64,000 nt of DNA from Amycolatopsis sp. WQ 127309 (GCF_023023025.1 NZ_CP095481.1:248001-312000); one strand, 5' to 3'; counted from the first letter of the stretch, positions 26,040 through 35,497 are shown. Notes: generated from the sequence alone by a model not told the origin. Translations and numbers: made by a program.

Positions 26040-26461
26040 TGCACGAAGGCAAAGTGGTCCGGTTCGACGAGATCCGCGGTTACGGGTTCGTCGCCCCGAA
26101 CGCCGGCGGCGAAGACGTCTTCCTCCATGTCAACGACCTCCAGTTCGACAAGCGGCTGCTCGGCCCCGGCGTATTCGTGAAGTTCGATGTCGAAGAGGGC
26201 GATCGCGGGCTGAAAGCCTCCCGCGTCGGGTTGATCGACCGCGAGCGCGACAGTCTCTCGCGCCCGGCGAATTCGAGCCCGAAACCGGCCAAGGAAACCG
26301 AAGACGACGGCATGTGCGACGTCCTGACGGTCAAGGAGTTCCTTGAGGAAGTCACCGAGTCGCTCCTGGGCGCCGCACCCGCGATCACCGGCGAGCAGAT
26401 CGTCCTGATCCGGCAACGCCTGGCGCAGCTCGCGCACAACCACGGCTGGGTCGAGACCTGA
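26036..26461 (+). CDS. Cold-shock domain protein with C-terminal extension
   Basis: The 141-residue protein starts with a cold-shock domain (residues 1-68) bearing the RNA-binding motifs RGYGFVAP (RNP1) and DVFLHV (RNP2). It therefore binds single-stranded RNA or DNA. A further 70 residues follow: a Ser/Pro/Lys-rich linker, then a helical segment (LTVKEFLEEVTESLLGA and IVLIRQRLAQLAHNHG). This is about twice the length of CspA. The ATG overlaps the preceding stop; an adjacent second ATG is possible. The extension may be a dimerisation or partner domain. Confidence 0.82.
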   Translation: MMHEGKVVRFDEIRGYGFVAPNAGGEDVFLHVNDLQFDKRLLGPGVFVKFDVEEGDRGLKASRVGLIDRERDSLSRPANSSPKPAKETEDDGMCDVLTVKEFLEEVTESLLGAAPAITGEQIVLIRQRLAQLAHNHGWVET

Positions 26462-26631
26462 TCTCGCGGCGGCATCCCCCGCAGCCACTTCGGACCACAC
26501 ACGCCCCGATACGCGGCGTGCTGCCCGGAAACGCGCATTACCGGCAACGGGCACGTTGCGCGGTGGCTTGACGACCACCCGCAATCCCCTTCCCGTTTCT
26601 GTTTCACACACGCCTGAATTCCTCTTGACCG

Positions 26632-26649
26632 ATCACGAATCGACGTGAT
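26632..26649. promoter_or_regulatory. Candidate GntR operator
   Basis: ATCACG (26632-26637), six bases, then CGTGAT (26644-26649) form a perfect dyad about 45 bases before the GntR start. A TATATT sequence at 26656-26661 could be the -10 box. It is the expected site for autoregulation; the assignment rests on symmetry and position. Confidence 0.4.
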
Positions 26650-26693
26650 GTCTGCTATATTGGGGATATCACTCAGGAACAGGCGGTACCCCA

Positions 26694-27518
26694 GTGTCGA
26701 TCCGCGAGCTGCTGTCGGGCCAACCCGGCCTGCGCATCGGCGACCCGCGGCAAACGACCGTCGAGCTGCACGCCTATCTGCGCCACCTCATCATCGGGGG
26801 GACCTTCCCGGAAGGCACGGAGCTCAAGCAGGCCGAATTGGCCAGGATCCTCGCGGTCAGCCGCACTCCGCTGCGCGAAGCGTTCCGCATGCTCCAGGAG
26901 GAAGGGCTCATCTCGGCCGATCCGAACCGGCGCAGCAGGGTCCTCGGCCTCAACCCGGAGCAGCTCGATTCCCTGTACGCGGTGCGCATCACGCTCGAGT
27001 CGCTGGGCGTGCGGCTGACCGCCGGCAGCCTTGACCGGTCCGAGCTGCGCGCCGCTACCTCCTGCCTGCAGGAGATGGAGCGCACGGTGCAAGCCGACGA
27101 CCTGGCCGGCTGGGCGGTCGCCCATCGCCGCTTCCACCGGCTCTTGGTGTGCCGCGCGGGCGAGACGGTCCTGCGCACGATCATCACCTACGCGGAGATG
27201 AGCGAGCGCTACGTGCGGATCGACCAGCTCAAGAACCCCGGCGGCTGGGACCAGCGGCACGCGGAGCACGTCGACATCCTGGCGGCCGTGCGCGCCGGTG
27301 ACGTCGACACCGCCGTGCTACGCCTGGCCCAGCACCTCGCCGGCACGGCTTTCCGGGTGATCGAGCGCGCAGCCCCGGGCCTCGGGACGCCCGCTGTCCT
27401 GAGCGCGCTGGAGCTGATCACCGCCCACAGACGGCCCGAACCGGCGGTGGCCGGTGACGCCGCGACCGGACAGCGAGCCGTCAACTCTCCGCCCCGGGTG
27501 CGACGCGGTTCCCGGTGA
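26694..27518 (+). CDS. GntR-family regulator, FCD subfamily
   Basis: This 274-residue regulator has a winged helix-turn-helix (LKQAELARILAVSRTPLREA, about residues 44-63) and a FadR-type C-terminal domain of about 150 residues, marked by AVRITLESLGVRL and HRRFHRLLVCRAGETVL. The metal-binding histidines are suggested by WDQRHAEHVDILAAV. FCD regulators sense small carboxylic acids. The GTG start has AGGCGG upstream. The gene is followed at eight bases by a convergent hypothetical gene, and no obvious target adjoins it, so it may act at a distance. Confidence 0.87.
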   Translation: MSIRELLSGQPGLRIGDPRQTTVELHAYLRHLIIGGTFPEGTELKQAELARILAVSRTPLREAFRMLQEEGLISADPNRRSRVLGLNPEQLDSLYAVRITLESLGVRLTAGSLDRSELRAATSCLQEMERTVQADDLAGWAVAHRRFHRLLVCRAGETVLRTIITYAEMSERYVRIDQLKNPGGWDQRHAEHVDILAAVRAGDVDTAVLRLAQHLAGTAFRVIERAAPGLGTPAVLSALELITAHRRPEPAVAGDAATGQRAVNSPPRVRRGSR

Positions 27519-27526
27519 CCTCCGAA

Positions 27527-28066
27527 TCACGCACGGTTCGCTTCTTCTTTCGCGATGTTTTCCAACCGGCAACGCGGGTGCCAGAACTGACCGAGTCGTC
27601 CGTCCACCTTGATCGCGTGCTCGACTTCGGCGGGGGCCGGCCAGAGCTGCACCAAAGCCTCCTGCGTCCCCTCCGACCGACCGCTGCGCAGGTGGTAGCG
27701 AAGCTCGTAGTCCCCCGGCCCGGCCGGTAATCGGCCGAGCAGTCCGGCCAGGCTCCCTTCCCAGTCGAGCACCACCGGCTCGCCGCGGGGCGACCAGTAC
27801 CGACGCTGGACGACGTCCTCGTACTTCTCGCTGACATCGACGGGTTTCTCCTCGGCGATCTGGAAACGCACCGCCACCGACTGCGCACCGGCGTCGACCA
27901 GAAGCTTCACCTCACCACCACCGCCGCCGCTCACCAGGCCACGCGGCCTGGTGATATCGGCGCCTCTGCTGCGGATTCCTTCGCTGATGAGAAAGAACGG
28001 CAAGTCCGTACGCACGTCCACGTCGAAGGTAACGCAACGCGCAGTTGTGGATTCACTCGAAGACAT
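27527..28066 (-). CDS. Hypothetical protein, beta-rich
   Basis: This 179-codon ORF encodes a protein with many alternating-hydrophobic stretches (CVTFDVDVRTDLPFFLI, GEVKLLVDAGAQSVAVRFQI, DYELRYHLRSG). Its final part contains ALVQLWPAPAEVEHAIKVD and is tryptophan-rich. No family is recognised. The ATG at 28066 is a reasonable start, though no ribosome site is obvious. It shares a strand with the next gene (92 bases away), and the pair may be an operon. Confidence 0.55.
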   Translation of the reverse strand: MSSSESTTARCVTFDVDVRTDLPFFLISEGIRSRGADITRPRGLVSGGGGGEVKLLVDAGAQSVAVRFQIAEEKPVDVSEKYEDVVQRRYWSPRGEPVVLDWEGSLAGLLGRLPAGPGDYELRYHLRSGRSEGTQEALVQLWPAPAEVEHAIKVDGRLGQFWHPRCRLENIAKEEANRA

Positions 28067-28158
28067 GATGTCACTGTCATACCCCGGCAATTCGCCGAGA
28101 AGGGTCGAAGTAAGCCAGGTCACGCACCAACAGCCAGCGGAATTGCCCCCGTGGACGG

Positions 28159-28449
28159 TCAGTCGCGAACGTAGACGAATTCGTCCGTTTTCGTCCGGCA
28201 CAGTAGTTCCACCGCGGACCGGAGCTGCTCGGTGGCCCCTTCCCCGTCACCCGCGTCCGACGAGCGCATCGCCTTCGCAGCATCGGTGAGCGCGACCAGG
28301 AGATCGACGTAGGCATCCCGCACCCGCCCCTCGGGCTGCAGGACGGTCATGCTCGCGAGTTCGTCGACGCACCGGTCGAAATGGCCGGCCAGCTCGAGGT
28401 GCGGCAGGAGAACCTCGCCGGAACCCCCGGACCGCGGAAACGCCAACAT
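28159..28449 (-). CDS. Hypothetical small helical protein
   Basis: This 96-codon ORF encodes a mostly helical protein (HFDRCVDELASMTVL, AYVDLLVALTDAAKAM, ATEQLRSAVELLC) with no signal or membrane segment. The ATG at 28449 is preceded by GGAG and, further up, GGAGG. A GTG at 28491 is an alternative start. It lies just upstream of the beta-rich hypothetical gene on the same strand and may be its partner. No function can be assigned. Confidence 0.5.
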   Translation of the reverse strand: MLAFPRSGGSGEVLLPHLELAGHFDRCVDELASMTVLQPEGRVRDAYVDLLVALTDAAKAMRSSDAGDGEGATEQLRSAVELLCRTKTDEFVYVRD

Positions 28450-29763
28450 TTCTCCAGATCCTCCACGTCGCCGATCGCCGTCGAGAGCCACAATGTCCCC
28501 CCTCGCTCCGCCCAGGTGCCGCCGTTCACTAAGCCAGTCTGCCAGGACTCACCGCAAACAATACCGCCGTTCAGTGGAATAGAAAAGGCGTACCAGATCG
28601 AAAAACGGGAAAATCCGGTCTCCGAAAAAACCGCGTTTCCGGCCACGCCGGGGTGACGCGGTCGCGGTGACGGCAATCATGGATGGACGACCAACCAGGC
28701 GACGACCAACTGGTCTACAGTGATCACCCGGAGTGATCGGTCAGGCTCGCCGCGGCTCGGCACCCACCGGGGTACGCCTCGCCGAAGTGCATACACTTGC
28801 CGCCCTGCACTGTCGCGCCAAGTGATCACCCGGCTGATCCCCGCGATCGCCAGGAAGTAACCGGTCGGCCGGCGCCGAAATCCGCCAGTTCGCAACACTG
28901 CGTTGCCAGGCGCTCAGGCACACGGCTTCCGGAGCGGCCGTCGCGATCACCGGGGCGCGGCACCTCGGGACACCCCGTTGCTGTGCCCGCAACGACCGAG
29001 CCGGCGGGCGGAAGCCGAATTCACCACCACCGGCGGCGAAAGTAACCGCAAAACGTCGATCACCGGCATCCGTTCGCGTTTCACCAAAGAACCAAAAGGA
29101 AATCAAAAGCGCGTCGCGTCGCTGGGCGACACTGGACCGGATCGGCTTTCTACGAGAACAGTGTCACCCGGATGGCCGCAGCGGCCACGAGCTTTCCGGC
29201 ACCACGGCCGCGAGCCAGGACGGACGGCCTCACACCGCGCGCCACCGGCCGGCACCCCGGGGGACAGCGACCGCGGCCGGACCGCCGACCTCGACCATCA
29301 CCGGCCTCCGACGGTTCTGCCACGACACCCCGGCGCCGATCACTTCTTAAGCACTCTCGCGCTGGTGAAAGCCCCCTGGGGCCTCCGCTGGCCGGCCACG
29401 ACCCGACTCCGGTTCACCGGCCGGGCGGTCGCGCAGCAGCCGTCCGGCACCCCGGCGGACCCCTCCGGAGTCCCCGGCCTCGCCACGCCGGAACGAGCCC
29501 ACGACCCGATCACCACCGCCTCATCGGCAATGACCGCCGGATGCCGGACGCATACCTGTCAGTCGACCGACCCTTAGCCTTTACGTCACCTTTACCATCC
29601 GGCTGCGGGACGCACCCTGTGGGTGAACCGCACAGTTTCGCCGAGAGCCCCATCGCGACTCCACCACCCGCCGGAATCCCGGGTAGAAATCTTTCCAGGC
29701 GTACGTCCGCGAACGACCGGCACGGGCGATCCGACGGACTCGGATGACACGAAGGAGGGTGTG
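28450..29763. other. Long apparently non-coding region before the SARP genes
   Basis: These 1,314 bases hold several overlapping open frames on both strands, but none has a ribosome site, a recognisable protein, or clear third-position bias. A 13-base direct repeat, AGTGATCACCCGG, occurs at 28719-28731 and 28822-28834, each copy containing the palindrome GTGATCAC. A lower-GC, A-rich patch lies at about 29085-29110. Heptamer repeats near 29578 are listed separately. The rest shows nothing clear; it may be a long regulatory region or a decayed gene. Confidence 0.5.
29578..29596 (+). promoter_or_regulatory. Heptamer direct repeats, candidate SARP-binding site
   Basis: CCTTTAC (29578-29584), four bases, then CCTTTAC (29589-29595) are two identical heptamers with an 11-base period. 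SARP regulators are known to bind heptameric direct repeats spaced by one helical turn. The site lies about 170 bases upstream of the first SARP gene on the same strand, suiting autoregulation. No obvious -10 box follows at the usual distance, so this is a tentative call. Confidence 0.45.
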
Positions 29764-32700
29764 ATGAGGCTCCAGTTCGAGCTCTTCGGCGAGATCCGCG
29801 CGTGGCGCGACGGGGACGAAGTCGGCCTCGGTCCGGCGCTCCGCCGCACGGTCCTCACCGTCCTTGCGCTGCGCGCGAACCGGACCGTCACCCGTTCGGA
29901 ACTGATCGACGCCGTGTGGGGTGAGCACCCGCCGGCGAGCGCAACCGGCAGCATCTACACGTATGTGTCCGCACTTCGCTCGGCCCTCGAGCCGGGACGC
30001 GCGCCGCAGAGCGCCGGCGCGGTCCTGATCTCGGGCGCGTCCGGTTACTGCCTCCGGATACCGCCGGAGTCCATCGACGTCGTGCGGTTCGAGACGCTCC
30101 GGGACGAGGGCCGGCGGCGTTACCGCGCCTTCGACCCGGCCGGGGCGGTCGCCGCGTTCGACAACGCCCTCGGCCTCTACCGCGGCGAGCCGCTCGCCGA
30201 ACTGCCCGGTCCGTTCGTCGCCGCCCAGCGGGAACGCCTCGGTGAGCTGCGGCTCGACGTCGTCGAACGCCGGGCCAAGGCCCTGCTGGACCTCGGAGAG
30301 CACGCTCGCGTCGTCACCGACCTGAGTGACGTGGCCGCCCAATACCCGATGCACGAAAACCTGCAGGATCTGCTGCTCGTCGCGCTGTACCGGTGCGGGC
30401 GCCGGGAGGAAGCCCTCGAGATCTTCGAGTCGGTCCGGGCCCGCACCGTCCAGGAGCTGGGCACCGAGCCCGGCCGCGACCTGACCGCGCACTACGAGCA
30501 GATCAAGGCGGACGACCCCGCACTGCGGTTGCCGGGTCACGGCGCCGCCCGGCTCGGCGGGAGCTCGAGCCGGCGGCTCGACCGGTCCGCCGCGTTCGTC
30601 GGCCGCGAGGCGGAGCTGAACTCCCTCCGGTCGGCCGTGGCCGCGGTGGCCAGCGGCTGTGGTGGCGTGCTCTGGGTCGAGGGCGAGCCGGGCATCGGCA
30701 AGTCGGCGCTGGTCGCCGAAGCACTGGCCGAGACGCCCTGCCCGGTGGGAACCGCGGTCGCCGACGAGTTCAGTGACCGCAGTCCGCTCCGGATGGTCCT
30801 CGATTGCCTGTCGGCCCGGCCGACCACACCCGACCTGCGGCGAGCGGCCCTCGCCACCGTGGTGAAGACGGCAGCTACGCCGGAGGCCGGGGTGGACGCC
30901 GTCATCGCCTTCGTCCGGCAGCTGTGCGAAGAGGCGCCGCTCGTCCTCTTCGCGGACGACCTGCACTGGGCCGACTCCACCAGCCTGCTGGCCTGGCGGC
31001 GGCTGGCCCGGCTGTGCGGTGAACTGCCGCTACTGCTCATCGGCTCGTACCGCAGCACCCCCGCCAACATCCACCTCGACGACCTTTGCGGCCGGGTCGG
31101 CGAAGTGTGCACACTCGGCGCCCTGTCCGACCGAGAGGCCGACGAACTGTTCACCACGCTGCTCGACGACCGGGCCGAACCCGCACCGGCCGAGCTGGCC
31201 GCCACCGCCGGCGGGAACCCCCAGTACCTCGTGGACCTGGCCACCGCCTGGTGTGCCGACGGGACGCTGGCCGGGTCCGCCGGCGACGATCGCCCGGCGA
31301 TCCCGGCGTCCGTAGGAGCGGTCGTCAAGCGGCGGCTGGCCTTCCTGTCCGCCCGGTCGCGCGAGGCGGCGCGCTGGGCTGCCATGTTCGGCCCGAAGTT
31401 CTCCCCGCTCGATCTGGCCGCGGCGCTGGACCGCTCGGCATCGGAGATCGAGCCGGTCCAGGACGAGCTCCTGGCGGCCGGCGTCCTGGTCCGCACCGGT
31501 GACTGGTTGCGGTTCCGGCATCCGGTCGTCCGGCAGGCGCTCTACGCCACGATGCCGCTGGCGATCCGCCTGGCGCTGCACCGCCAGCTGGCCGAAATGC
31601 TCCACGACGCCGGCGCGCCGGTCGAGCAGGTCGCCGCGCACCTGCTCGCCGCGCCGGTCCCGGTCGATCCGTGGCTGCGTGACTGGGTGCTCCGTGAGGC
31701 ACCTCTCCTCGCGCCGCGGTCTCCCGAATCGGCCCTGCGGCTGATCGAGCGGGTCAAGGCGTCCGGGATGATCACCGACACCACCCGCGAACGGCTCACC
31801 CTCGTGCGGTGCCGGGTGCTGACCTGGCTCGGCCGCGACGCCGCCGCCGAAGCCGAACGCGCGGCCGCCACCGCCACCGACCCGGATGTGCTCGCCGAAC
31901 TGCGGTGGATCATCGCCGATTCCGCGTACCGCCGTGGTGACGTCCCGAAAGCGACGGCCGTGGGACACACCGCGTTCGAAGACGTGAGCATGCCGCCGTT
32001 GTGGCACAAGCTTCACACCGCTCTGCTGGCCCGGTCCCTCGAGCTCGACACCGTCTGCCCGCCGCCCGCTGCCACGCCGACGGGCACCATCCCGCGTCAG
32101 CGGCCCGCGGGCCGCGTGAGCCCGGCCGACGCGTACCTGACCGGGGACTGGGCCAAACCGCTCGGCGAGCTGTCCCGTGCCCTCAGGAACGGACCCACCA
32201 CGGCCGCGTACCTGCTCGGCCCTCCTGGCGAACTGCGCCGGCTCAAGGGCGCCGCCGCACTGATCGCCTGCCACCGCGACCAGCCGCGGGCAGCGAGCGC
32301 CCACCTGCTCTCGGCCTGGGCGGGCTCCGCCGATCCGGCGGGTGCCCACGCCGACGGCAGCGACTTCCTGTACGCGGCCGGAGCCCTGCTCGCGGAACGC
32401 CGCGGGGAGCCCGGACACGCGCTGGACCTGCTGGTCAGCCTGCTGGCCACGCAGAACGGCGTGGTGTGCCGCTGGATGCCGCTCCTCGTCCGCCTGGCGA
32501 CAGAGCTGGGCGAGGAAGTCCACGCCAAGAACGCGACCTTGCTCTGCGAGCGGACCCCTGGTGAAGAAACCGCCGGGCTGCACTGCCGCGCCCTGCTGGC
32601 CGGCAAGCCCGAGGCGGCGCTCGCGGCGGCGGGGCGGCACCAAGCGGCCGGGAACCACCTCGGCCGGGCCCGGGCCCTCGAAGACGGGGCCGTGCTCCTC

Positions 32701-32838
32701 GCCGACCAGGGCAGGTGGCGGGAAGCGGCGGCGGCGCTGCGTTCCGCGCTCAGCGAATACCAGGACCTGGGTGCCTCGTGGGACATCAGCCGGGCGATCA
32801 CGCGCAATCTTCCCGACCACGACCGGGAGCCATCGTGA
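29764..32838 (+). CDS. SARP-type large ATPase transcriptional regulator
   Basis: This 1,024-residue regulator has an OmpR-like DNA-binding domain (about residues 1-95, with GSIYTYVSALRSALEPGR), a bacterial transcriptional activation domain (about 98-250) and a STAND-type ATPase. Walker A is GEPGIGKS (307-314) and Walker B is LFADDLHWAD (about 398). The rest resembles helical repeats. Large SARPs usually switch on specialised-metabolite clusters. The ATG at 29764, with AAGGAGG six bases upstream, is preferred to the GTG just before it. Its stop overlaps the start of a second, similar regulator (GTGA), so they are made together. Confidence 0.9.
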   Translation: MRLQFELFGEIRAWRDGDEVGLGPALRRTVLTVLALRANRTVTRSELIDAVWGEHPPASATGSIYTYVSALRSALEPGRAPQSAGAVLISGASGYCLRIPPESIDVVRFETLRDEGRRRYRAFDPAGAVAAFDNALGLYRGEPLAELPGPFVAAQRERLGELRLDVVERRAKALLDLGEHARVVTDLSDVAAQYPMHENLQDLLLVALYRCGRREEALEIFESVRARTVQELGTEPGRDLTAHYEQIKADDPALRLPGHGAARLGGSSSRRLDRSAAFVGREAELNSLRSAVAAVASGCGGVLWVEGEPGIGKSALVAEALAETPCPVGTAVADEFSDRSPLRMVLDCLSARPTTPDLRRAALATVVKTAATPEAGVDAVIAFVRQLCEEAPLVLFADDLHWADSTSLLAWRRLARLCGELPLLLIGSYRSTPANIHLDDLCGRVGEVCTLGALSDREADELFTTLLDDRAEPAPAELAATAGGNPQYLVDLATAWCADGTLAGSAGDDRPAIPASVGAVVKRRLAFLSARSREAARWAAMFGPKFSPLDLAAALDRSASEIEPVQDELLAAGVLVRTGDWLRFRHPVVRQALYATMPLAIRLALHRQLAEMLHDAGAPVEQVAAHLLAAPVPVDPWLRDWVLREAPLLAPRSPESALRLIERVKASGMITDTTRERLTLVRCRVLTWLGRDAAAEAERAAATATDPDVLAELRWIIADSAYRRGDVPKATAVGHTAFEDVSMPPLWHKLHTALLARSLELDTVCPPPAATPTGTIPRQRPAGRVSPADAYLTGDWAKPLGELSRALRNGPTTAAYLLGPPGELRRLKGAAALIACHRDQPRAASAHLLSAWAGSADPAGAHADGSDFLYAAGALLAERRGEPGHALDLLVSLLATQNGVVCRWMPLLVRLATELGEEVHAKNATLLCERTPGEETAGLHCRALLAGKPEAALAAAGRHQAAGNHLGRARALEDGAVLLADQGRWREAAAALRSALSEYQDLGASWDISRAITRNLPDHDREPS

Positions 32839-34763
32839 CTGAACAGCGGCTGCGCGTCGACGTCCTGGGCCCCCTCCGGGCCTGGCTCGGCGACCGGGAG
32901 CTGGCCCTCGGACCCGCCCGGCAGCAGGCCGTACTGGCGGTCCTGGCCGTGCACGGCCGTGGCCGCCCGATCGGCCGCGGAGAACTGATCCGCGACGTCT
33001 GGGGCGCGGCCGCACCGGCGAGTGCGGCCGGAAGTGTGCACACCTACGTCTCAGGGCTGCGGCGGGTGGTCGACCCCCACCGGTCCCGCTGGTCCACCGA
33101 CGGCCCGCTGATGTCCGGCGCCGAGGGGTACCGGCTGCGAATCGCCCCCGAATCCCTCGACGCGTGCGTTTTCGACCGGCTCGCCGACTCGGCTCGTTCG
33201 CTGGCCCGGGACGGCGACGCGGCGGGTGCCGTCGCGAAGTTCGACGAAGCACTGGCCCTGTGGCGGGGCGAAGCGTTCGCCGGGCTTTCCGGGCCCTCTC
33301 TCGAAGCCGAGCGGGCCCGGCTGACGGACCGGCGGCTGGTGGTGGTCGAACAGCGCGCCGCCGCGGCGCTCGAGACCGGCGCACACACCGACCTCGTCCC
33401 GGAACTGACGCTGCTGGTCCGGGAACACCCGCTGCGCGAATCGTTGTGGCTGTCGCTGATGGTCGCGCTGCATCGCAGCGGCCGGTCCAGCGAAGCGCTG
33501 GAAACCTTCCAGCAGGCCCGGAAAGTGCAACGAGCAGAACTCGGCGCTGCGCCCGGCCCGGCCCTGGTCCAGGCGCACCAGCGCATCCTCACCGACGACC
33601 CCTGGCGCGGCGGGCCGGACCGGAGCCGGGTGTTCCTCGGCCGGCGTGCCGAACTGGCGCGGCTGGGGCAGCTGGTCACCGCGCTGCACGACGGCCGCGG
33701 CGGGACGGTGTGGCTCGAAGGCGAGCCCGGGATCGGGAAGTCCGAACTGCTCCGCGTCGCGCTCGCCGGGGCCGCCGACCTCGGCTGCCACGTCATGTGG
33801 GGTGCGGCGGCCGACGGCGGGCGGCCGCGGCCGCTCGAGGTCGTGGCGGAGTCCCTGGGCCTGCCGCACTTCGCGAGCCAGGCCGACCGTCCACTCGCGA
33901 CCGCGGTGGACGACCTGCTGGCCAAAGTGGACGAGCTGACCACGACCGCACCGGTGGTCCTCGTCATCGACGACCTCCAGTGGGCCGACGACGCATCCGT
34001 CCACGTGTGGCAGCGGCTCGCCGCCGCCGGGCACCGGCTGCCTCTGCTCGTCATCGCGGTCAGCCGCGCGCTCCCGCCACACGGTCACCTCGCCGCGCTC
34101 CGCGACACAGCGGCGGCTCGCGGCCTGCACATCCAGCTGGGCCCACTCGCCGAAACCGACGATCTGCTGCGCGAGCTCACCGGCGCGCGCCCCGGTGCCG
34201 GACTGCGGAAGGTCGCGGCCGAGGCCGCCGGCAACCCGCGTCACCTGCGGGCCGCGGTCGAAGCGCTGCTCCACCGGAACGCTCTTGTCACCACGGGCGG
34301 AACAGTGGACGTGGCCGACGGCGCCGCCGAACCGGCGGTGCTGGACACCGCGGCGTCCGACGCGCTCGATCTGGTCGGCGAACCGGCCACGCAGATCCTG
34401 GCCCGAGCCGCGCTCCTCGGCGTGGAGTTCGACGTGAGCCAGCTCGCCGCGTTGGTGGCGAAGTCCCCTTCGGACCTCCTTCCCGGCCTCGAGGAGGCGA
34501 TGGCGGCGAACGTCGTCGTCGAAGCGGGTCCGCGGCTCGCGTTCCGTGGTCCCTCGCTGCGGCGAGCGTTCCAGGATGCCCTCGACGACGGCGACCGCGA
34601 AGAGTGGCACCGGCGGGCCGCGAAAGTCCTGGCCGGGACCAGCCGGCCGGTCCCGGCCCAGCGCGTGGTCGCAGCGGAACCGCCGGCACCCGGCCGGAAG
34701 GCCCCGGCCGACGTGAAAAACCGCCGCTCGGCCCGGAAAGGCCAACGCCGAACGGGCCGGTGA
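32835..34763 (+). CDS. Second SARP-type ATPase regulator, shorter
   Basis: This 642-residue paralogue of the preceding protein has the same N-terminal order: OmpR-like DNA-binding domain (GSVHTYVSGLRRVVDPH), activation domain, and ATPase with Walker A GEPGIGKS and Walker B LVIDDLQWADD. It lacks the long helical C-terminal region and ends in a basic tail (NRRSARKGQRRTG). The GTG start overlaps the previous stop by four bases. A double hairpin follows the gene. The two may form a heteromeric activator, one with and one without the C-terminal sensor-like repeats; this is inference from coupling. Confidence 0.88.
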   Translation: MTEQRLRVDVLGPLRAWLGDRELALGPARQQAVLAVLAVHGRGRPIGRGELIRDVWGAAAPASAAGSVHTYVSGLRRVVDPHRSRWSTDGPLMSGAEGYRLRIAPESLDACVFDRLADSARSLARDGDAAGAVAKFDEALALWRGEAFAGLSGPSLEAERARLTDRRLVVVEQRAAAALETGAHTDLVPELTLLVREHPLRESLWLSLMVALHRSGRSSEALETFQQARKVQRAELGAAPGPALVQAHQRILTDDPWRGGPDRSRVFLGRRAELARLGQLVTALHDGRGGTVWLEGEPGIGKSELLRVALAGAADLGCHVMWGAAADGGRPRPLEVVAESLGLPHFASQADRPLATAVDDLLAKVDELTTTAPVVLVIDDLQWADDASVHVWQRLAAAGHRLPLLVIAVSRALPPHGHLAALRDTAAARGLHIQLGPLAETDDLLRELTGARPGAGLRKVAAEAAGNPRHLRAAVEALLHRNALVTTGGTVDVADGAAEPAVLDTAASDALDLVGEPATQILARAALLGVEFDVSQLAALVAKSPSDLLPGLEEAMAANVVVEAGPRLAFRGPSLRRAFQDALDDGDREEWHRRAAKVLAGTSRPVPAQRVVAAEPPAPGRKAPADVKNRRSARKGQRRTGR

Positions 34764-34783
34764 CCGCCGGACCTCCGGCGGTC
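34762..34783 (+). terminator. Hairpin terminator at the end of the SARP operon
   Basis: GACCGCCGG (34762-34770) and CCGGCGGTC (34775-34783) form a nine-base perfect stem with a four-base loop. The stem begins inside the stop codon of the second SARP gene. Confidence 0.7.
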
Positions 34784-34816
34784 CGTCTCATCGGCACACT
34801 TCCATCGCGCAGCCGA

Positions 34817-34862
34817 AACGCCTCTGGTGCGGCAGTCGGGGTGAGACCGCGCCAGAGGCGTT
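34817..34862. terminator. Bidirectional terminator between convergent regulators
   Basis: Two 16-base arms (34817-34832 and 34847-34862) pair with a single G-U mismatch around a 14-base loop. The element sits between the SARP operon and the convergent LuxR-type gene, and can stop transcription from both sides. Confidence 0.75.
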
Positions 34863-34873
34863 CCGCCGGCAGC

Positions 34874-35497
34874 TCAGATCACGCCGGCTCGCAGCGCGTA
34901 GGCGACGGCGTGAGGCCGGTTGCGAAGGTTCAGCCTGCTGGTCATCGAATAGATCACGCTCTTGACCGTGCGCTCCGAATAGCACAGTTCCTCGGCGATC
35001 TCGGCGGTGTCACGGCCGTCGGCGATCAGCCTCAGGATGTCGACCTCACGCGCGGTGAGCCCGGCCGAGCCGAGCCCGCGCGGCGAAAGCACATCGCGCT
35101 GCAACCGCCGCACGTTGTCCAGCAGCTGGCCCAGCAGATCGGGCGGCATCGCACCGCGGCCGGACGCCACCGACTGCAGCGTCTCGACCAGCCGGTCACC
35201 GGAGGCCTGCGTCCGGGGCAGCACGGCCACCACGCGGCACTCGACCGCGGTGATCACCTCGTGTTCCTGCAGTTCGCCCGCCAGGAGCACGGTGGGCACC
35301 GGCATCTCCGCCGCCTGCCGTTTCAGCTCGGTCACCACGGCCTGCGTCATCCGGTCGACCTGCACCACCAGGACGTCGCGCTCGGTCAGTTCCGCGCGGT
35401 CGACGACCGTGATCTCCGGCCTCGACTGCAGATAACTCGTCAGGCCGGCCTTCGTGATCGAATCGAACGCGTGCACCGCGACCCGTGTCGTCTTCAT
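34874..35497 (-). CDS. LuxR-type regulator with degenerate receiver domain
   Basis: This 207-residue protein has a receiver-like N-terminal half (residues 1-120) and a LuxR/NarL helix-turn-helix (GLTAREVDILRLIADGRDTA to SRLNLRNRPHAVAYALRAG). The usual phospho-acceptor aspartate strand reads LVVQVDRMT here, with Gln in the Asp position, so it is unlikely to be phosphorylated. It is therefore an atypical response regulator. GGGAGG lies five bases before the ATG. It shares its orientation and general design with the next gene, about 80 bases upstream, and may be coregulated. Confidence 0.83.
   Translation of the reverse strand: MKTTRVAVHAFDSITKAGLTSYLQSRPEITVVDRAELTERDVLVVQVDRMTQAVVTELKRQAAEMPVPTVLLAGELQEHEVITAVECRVVAVLPRTQASGDRLVETLQSVASGRGAMPPDLLGQLLDNVRRLQRDVLSPRGLGSAGLTAREVDILRLIADGRDTAEIAEELCYSERTVKSVIYSMTSRLNLRNRPHAVAYALRAGVI

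Noticed and set aside
28903..29577. Plus-strand frame of 224 codons in the gap before the SARP genes
   Set aside because: Composition is His/Arg/Thr-rich without protein-like patterns, no ribosome site, and competing frames overlap it on both strands.
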